17,539 bases of DNA from JAHJEM01 sp043805315 (lineage in GTDB: Archaea; Nanobdellota; Nanobdellia; Woesearchaeales; JAHJEM01): positions 1 to 17,539 of the forward strand of contig JAZDID010000066.1 in NCBI GenBank assembly GCA_043805315.1, written 5' to 3'. A model generated the notes under the pieces. It did no database searches, was not told where the DNA came from, and was given only the letters and a program-made list of their open reading frames with translations. A program made the position numbers and the translations under genes. Shown piece after piece: positions 14,741 to 17,539 of this stretch (position 1 is its first letter; each line of letters opens with the position of its first letter).

Positions 14741-15575
14741 AGAGCTCGGCCTTCTCCTTGATTTCTTCGAGTGTTGGGTAGCCAGTAATCCTCTCGCCAT
14801 TCATGATGCGGGAGATGTTTTCGAGGATGCTGCTCTGGAAACCCTTGAGGTGGTGCTTTATGGAAAAGAGTGCGATGTAAATGATATTGCTCACCCGCAG
14901 CTCTTTCTCTGTGACGTGGAGCGCGTGCCGGAACACCTCTTGTTTCGACAAGGCTCTTTTTGGCAGATAGTAGTACTGGAAAGGCGTCCGGAGGAGTATC
15001 CCGAACAGCTTGAACGCAGAAAATGCAGTGGGTGTCGCATCGCATTCGCCTTCGAAGGAGAACACGATTTCTTTCTCGTTCTTGAAGTAAATTACTGCGC
15101 CTGAAGGAGCTCTCGGGTCTGCGGCCTCTTGGTGCAGCTTCAGCTCTTCAAGGAACTCTTTCGCTTTCGGCCAGATGCGCCCGTTCAGGACATAATTCTT
15201 ATTTCTCATGGTGATAAGGCTCATGTTCTTCCCAATCTGCAGCTTGTGATAGGCCATGCTTTGCGTGACTCCTGCGGTTCTTGCTATCTCTTTGATTGAC
15301 TTCGGCTCACGGATCGCGCTGAAGACGGCAATCCCGCATCCTGAGAGCGGCCTGATAATGCTCGGGTGGCGTGCGAGCAGCTGCAAGAGCAGTGCGACAT
15401 GTGTCTGGTCCACAGGATGTACAATGCTTCTCTTTACAGTAAGGATGTCGAGCTGCTGGCAGATTCTGTAGAGCTGGCTCTTGCTCTTCTTGAGGCTTGC
15501 CGCTATCTGTATGATGTCGGTGTTCCCTTTCGCCACCTGCTGCAGGACTTCCAGAGCCGTCTTTGAAAAGCGCAT
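14724..15575 (-). CDS. Double-HTH regulator paired with the nucleotidyltransferase (AbiEi-like antitoxin candidate)
   Basis: 283 residues. Two helix-turn-helix segments are visible: residues ~3-40 (D-I-I-Q-I-A-A-S-L-K-K-S-K-S-Q-L-Y-R) and ~85-125 (S-I-K-E-I-A-R-T-A-G-V-T-Q-S-M-A-Y-H-K-L). The rest (~150-283) is an alpha/beta domain that closes with Y-P-T-L-E-E-I-K-E-K-A-E-L-Y-D-I. It is the first gene of a two-gene unit and overlaps the nucleotidyltransferase start. The start codon lies 26 bases from a TATA box that is bracketed by a perfect inverted repeat, which strongly suggests that the protein represses its own operon. I do not recognise a named family for the C-terminal domain. Confidence 0.75.
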   Translation of the reverse strand: MRFSKTALEVLQQVAKGNTDIIQIAASLKKSKSQLYRICQQLDILTVKRSIVHPVDQTHVALLLQLLARHPSIIRPLSGCGIAVFSAIREPKSIKEIARTAGVTQSMAYHKLQIGKNMSLITMRNKNYVLNGRIWPKAKEFLEELKLHQEAADPRAPSGAVIYFKNEKEIVFSFEGECDATPTAFSAFKLFGILLRTPFQYYYLPKRALSKQEVFRHALHVTEKELRVSNIIYIALFSIKHHLKGFQSSILENISRIMNGERITGYPTLEEIKEKAELYDIRL

Positions 15576-15581
15576 AATTAC

Positions 15582-15621
15582 AATAAAATGCGACTAATTT
15601 ATAAAGTTTTCGCATTTTATT
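15582..15621 (-). promoter_or_regulatory. Operator: 12-bp inverted repeat bracketing the TATA box of the HTH-nucleotidyltransferase operon
   Basis: AATAAAATGCGA (15582-15593) and TCGCATTTTATT (15610-15621) are perfect reverse complements. They are separated by 16 bases that contain the TATA box TTTATAAA (15598-15605), itself centred 26 bases before ATG 15575. A dimer bound to both arms would block TBP access. The arm centres are 28 bp apart. Confidence 0.8.
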
Positions 15622-15830
15622 TGAATGAAATTGGTTCTTATGCTGGACAATCATGCTTTTCCAAGGAAATGCGTGGTCCTTCATAATCGTTGGCTCCAGA
15701 TGTCCTGTAGAAGATCACGGGAATTTCGGAAGAGATGCGGAATAGGTCATATGATCCGGTAAAACCTCTCTGCGTTCTGGAGGATGACATGATTCTTAAC
15801 CATTTCCCTCCATAAACCGGAACGTCAATC

Positions 15831-15895
15831 GAAAACCGACCACCCCCAGTCAAAGACTGGGGGCATGCTCGCCCTCCGGGCTCGGGTCGGTTTTC
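15831..15895. repeat. Branched inverted-repeat structure A
   Basis: An outer perfect 11-bp stem pairs GAAAACCGACC (15831-15841) with GGTCGGTTTTC (15885-15895). It encloses a perfect 9-bp hairpin, CCCCCAGTC / GACTGGGGG with an AAA loop (15843-15863), and a small hairpin GCCC-TCC-GGGC (15871-15881). Together these can fold into a three-way junction on either strand. Confidence 0.75.
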
Positions 15896-15902
15896 TCGGA
15901 CT

Positions 15903-15969
15903 ATTCATTTTCCACTCGATGATTTCATCGAGCGAATAACCACCATTCAAAGAATGGTGGAAAACGAAT
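15903..15969. repeat. Branched inverted-repeat structure B
   Basis: An outer 12-base stem with one mismatch pairs ATTCATTTTCCA (15903-15914) with TGGAAAACGAAT (15958-15969). It encloses CTCGATGA-TT-TCATCGAG (15915-15932, perfect 8-bp stem) and CCACCATTC-AAA-GAATGGTGG (15940-15960, perfect 9-bp stem). The last hairpin shares three bases with the outer stem. The layout matches structure A: an outer stem plus two inner hairpins, one with a 9-bp stem and AAA loop. Confidence 0.75.
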
Positions 15970-16002
15970 ATTTTATCCAAGTGGTCGGGAATTTTCCGGC
16001 GA

Positions 16003-16018
16003 AATGCTGAAAAGCATT
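16003..16018 (+). repeat. Hairpin with GAAA tetraloop
   Basis: AATGCT and AGCATT form a 6-bp stem closed by the stable GNRA-type loop GAAA. A TATA-like ATTATAAAAG begins at its 3' edge. It may be part of the structured island. Confidence 0.4.
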
Positions 16019-16210
16019 ATAAAAGATATTGTCTTCATTCGTTTTTGTCGAGGCCTGGCTATATGACGAAATTTACTGGAATCACTGAAGCAGCTAAAGT
16101 ATGCATAGCGGACAGCATACCCATTTCTCATACTGCTGAGCTCAGGCAGGCCAACGAAGTGCTGACCGAAGAGGACATGACAGCCGAGAGTGGAACGCAG
16201 CAACAGAAAC

Positions 16211-16259
16211 ATTTAAATATTCATTCATATTTTTTGAATAATTATTCAATTTTATTGAA
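16211..16259 (+). promoter_or_regulatory. Promoter with palindromic operator of the winged-helix/nucleotidyltransferase gene
   Basis: A TATA-like ATTTAAATAT (16211-16220) is followed by a perfect 16-bp palindrome TTGAATAATTATTCAA (16234-16249). A second inverted pair TTCAAT/ATTGAA (16245-16259) overlaps it, with additional ATTCA half-sites at 16220-16226. The cluster ends just before ATG 16261 and covers the predicted transcript start. It is a good candidate for autoregulation by the winged helix of the encoded protein. Confidence 0.6.
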
Positions 16260-16260
16260 A

Positions 16261-16842
16261 ATGAGCGGAAAAAACACTGCAAAGGTCGTCCGGTTCCTCT
16301 TGAGGAGCACGGAAAAAAGAGGGCACAATATCAACCAGGTTGCGAAATCCCTGCGCATCAGCGTCGGAAGCTCATTCCAGGTGCTCAAAGAGCTGAAAAA
16401 AAAGGGAATGGCTGTCTCGGAGCAGATCGGGAACGCGACATACTATTCGCTGGACTTTGAGAACCCTGAGACTGTGAAATTGTGTGAATTGCTGCTCTTG
16501 GAGGAGAAGCGGCAGCTGAAAGGGTATGCCAAGGTGTACGCTGCTGATATCCAACAATTCAGCCACGCGACATTGATCATCCTCTTCGGCTCAATCCTGA
16601 CAAGGAAGGAGTTCAACGACGTCGACGTCCTGTTCGTGACTGACAAGGTAAAAGAAGTCAATGATTTCTGCTTGGACCTCTCAAAGGTGCGGGCGAAGCC
16701 GATCGTTCCGCTCATCCTGAAGAAGGAAGACTTGCTCCATGAGTTGAGAGACAGGAACGGCGCTGTGGTCTCGATCATCAAGGAAGGCGTTGTTCTTAAA
16801 GGAGAATCTGCGCTCATAGAGGTTGCCAAGCATGCGAAATAA
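16261..16842 (+). CDS. Winged-helix/minimal nucleotidyltransferase fusion (MntA-like antitoxin candidate)
   Basis: 193 residues from ATG 16261. Residues ~7-67 form a winged helix (I-N-Q-V-A-K-S-L-R-I-S-V-G-S-S-F-Q-V-L-K-E-L, then a wing with N-A-T-Y-Y-S-L). Residues ~95-190 form a minimal nucleotidyltransferase domain with G110-S111 followed by D120-V-D122, the expected GS-x8-DxD catalytic pattern. In MNT-HEPN modules the MNT protein neutralises the HEPN RNase by adding AMP. The fused DNA-binding domain suggests it also represses its promoter. The HEPN gene starts inside its last codons (11-base overlap). A longer frame from TTG 16045 is open, but the extra 72 residues have no recognisable fold and contain the operator palindromes. 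Confidence 0.8.
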   Translation: MSGKNTAKVVRFLLRSTEKRGHNINQVAKSLRISVGSSFQVLKELKKKGMAVSEQIGNATYYSLDFENPETVKLCELLLLEEKRQLKGYAKVYAADIQQFSHATLIILFGSILTRKEFNDVDVLFVTDKVKEVNDFCLDLSKVRAKPIVPLILKKEDLLHELRDRNGAVVSIIKEGVVLKGESALIEVAKHAK

Positions 16843-17299
16843 ACGATTGGATTGGTGCCTTTCGAAGAAGACCAGGCTCAAGAGAATCCTGCCAGACCTT
16901 GCCAAAACGAGAAAGCACATCAGCAAGGCAGAACACAACCTCCGTGCAGCTGACTACAACATCAGAGGAGCGTTTGATGATTGGGCAGTGGCACAGTGCT
17001 ATTATGCGATGTACCACGCCCTGCTGGCTGTCTTGTATAAGTTCGGCTATGAGTCCAGAAACCACGAGTGCACGATCAGCGCTGTGGAATACCTAATCAC
17101 GGCTGGAAAAATCAAGCTTAATCTTACGGACATCGCCTTCATCAGGACTACCGAACAGATGCAGACACAAGATGCGAAATCACTGCGCGAAGAGTTCCAG
17201 TACGGCACAGAGACTCGCGTGAACAAGGAGATCCTCAACGACATCGTCAGAAGGGCAAAAGAAACTGTCGAGAAGATAGAGGTCGTCACAAACGGATGA
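16832..17299 (+). CDS. HEPN-domain protein (toxin candidate of the MNT-HEPN pair)
   Basis: 155 residues from ATG 16832, preceded by GAGG inside the upstream gene. The core is the all-helical HEPN fold: A-E-H-N-L-R-A-A near 33-40, then D-D-W-A-V-A-Q-C-Y-Y-A-M-Y-H-A-L-L (49-65) and E-S-R-N-H78-E-C-T-I. HEPN toxins are metal-independent RNases that use an R-x4-6-H motif. Here, relative to H78, the position where relatives of the Rx6H type carry Arg (seven residues before) is Phe71, and the only close arginine is R76. Activity may therefore be lost or may use another geometry. It overlaps the MNT fusion gene by 11 bases and overlaps a following frame by ATGA, consistent with one operon. Confidence 0.8.
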   Translation: MRNKRLDWCLSKKTRLKRILPDLAKTRKHISKAEHNLRAADYNIRGAFDDWAVAQCYYAMYHALLAVLYKFGYESRNHECTISAVEYLITAGKIKLNLTDIAFIRTTEQMQTQDAKSLREEFQYGTETRVNKEILNDIVRRAKETVEKIEVVTNG

Positions 17300-17539
17300 G
17301 CTGCGGACTTCGCGCCTCGACACGAAAAGGCGCATACGCGCTGCGGAAATTGCAGGAAGATCCGGAACTGCACTGACAGTGGAAAGTCTCAGACGAGAAG
17401 CGGGTTCTGATAGTGAAAGAGAGGTTCGGGATTGATGTACACAGACGGACAGTTTCGAAGTGGAAGGGGAGGAGGGCAGGTGTTTTCTATTTTGGGAATC
17501 TAGATGACCTCAAGTGCTCTCAGAATGATTTTCTGAAAA
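17296..17539 (+). pseudogene. Downstream frame starting on ATGA, interrupted by TGA, running off the window
   Basis: ATG 17296 overlaps the HEPN stop (ATGA). Its frame runs 26 codons to TGA at 17374-17376, then continues open to the window end (17377-17539). The part after the stop reads naturally as protein, with V-K-E-R-F-G-I-D-V-H-R-R-T-V-S-K-W-K-G-R resembling a helix-turn-helix. A CGA (Arg) to TGA change would explain the break. Alternatively a separate gene starts at GTG 17413. The HTH-like segment recalls the N-terminal region of some archaeal LAGLIDADG-type proteins, but no endonuclease motif is in the window, so function is unassigned. Confidence 0.4.

Larger units (their letters stand above)
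15622..16260. other. Gene-poor, palindrome-rich island
   Basis: I see no convincing gene between the two operons. The part 15622-15830 holds only short frames without recognisable motifs. The part 15831-15969 holds two adjacent branched inverted-repeat structures, listed separately. A hairpin AATGCT-GAAA-AGCATT lies at 16003-16018, followed by a TATA-like CATTATAAAAG. The plus-strand frame 16045-16260 runs into the winged-helix gene but contains no domain, so it is treated as upstream sequence. Possible explanations are a small non-autonomous IS200/IS605-derived element or a structured RNA. Confidence 0.5.

Noticed and set aside
14670..15104. 144-residue plus-strand frame
   Set aside because: Antisense to the overlapping HTH and nucleotidyltransferase genes; no start signals.
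15638..15853. 71-residue minus-strand frame in the island
   Set aside because: No motif or promoter; its beginning runs through the inner hairpin of structure A. Kept as non-coding.
15843..15960. CRISPR array
   Set aside because: The hairpins are not direct repeats of one sequence with regular spacers, and no cas gene is present.
1..17539. tRNA or rRNA genes
   Set aside because: I looked for T-loop-type GTTCGANTC and rRNA-like stretches on both strands and saw no convincing candidate; a tRNAscan run would settle it.

Overview
The window looks like a piece of an archaeal chromosome. It encodes a TATA-binding protein, an MCM helicase, an RPA-like OB-fold protein, an RNase P p30 subunit and an archaeal-type sulfur carrier with its tRNA thiolase. 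Most genes have a TATA box centred about 25-28 bases before the start codon and no leader (leaderless transcripts); a few carry Shine-Dalgarno sequences. The compact genes, the huge cysteine-rich secreted protein and bacterial-type genes such as an RsuA-like pseudouridine synthase suggest a DPANN-like lineage (Woesearchaeota or Pacearchaeota type). That placement is inference; no rRNA or tRNA is visible to confirm it.

Layout. (1) 1-4343, minus: one very long, open-ended reading frame for a secreted, cysteine-rich, Ca-binding-repeat and carbohydrate-binding-like protein. Its last ~45 codons lie opposite a phage-like zinc-motif ORF (15-209, plus) with a strong ribosome binding site, so the left edge may be a junction or an assembly chimera. 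(2) 4419-7309, minus: an RNA-maturation block (RNase P p30, RsuA/RluB-type pseudouridine synthase, TtuA/Ncs6-type tRNA thiolase, ubiquitin-like sulfur carrier) preceded by a small YdjM-like membrane protein. (3) 7385-8053, plus, divergent: a dolichol/phytol-kinase-type membrane enzyme. (4) 8312-11649, plus: information processing, with tbp, mcm and an RPA-like gene (the last two are an operon). (5) 11698-13155, plus: a cobalamin-binding-type radical SAM protein, convergent with a SpoIIM-family membrane protein (13152-14015, minus); their stop codons share one CTAG. (6) 14084-15575, minus: a coupled pair made of a double-HTH regulator and an AbiEii-like nucleotidyltransferase. A perfect 12-bp inverted repeat brackets the TATA box of this pair. 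(7) 15622-16260: a gene-poor island with two adjacent structures that can fold as three-way junctions and further palindromes. (8) 16261-17299, plus: a winged-helix/minimal-nucleotidyltransferase fusion overlapping a HEPN protein, then a frame starting on ATGA and broken by TGA that runs off the window.

The right-hand third is the most unusual part. Two different nucleotidyltransferase-based two-gene modules, both toxin-antitoxin-like and both with palindromic operator candidates at their own promoters, flank a palindromic non-coding island. The left and middle parts are ordinary housekeeping, apart from the large surface protein.
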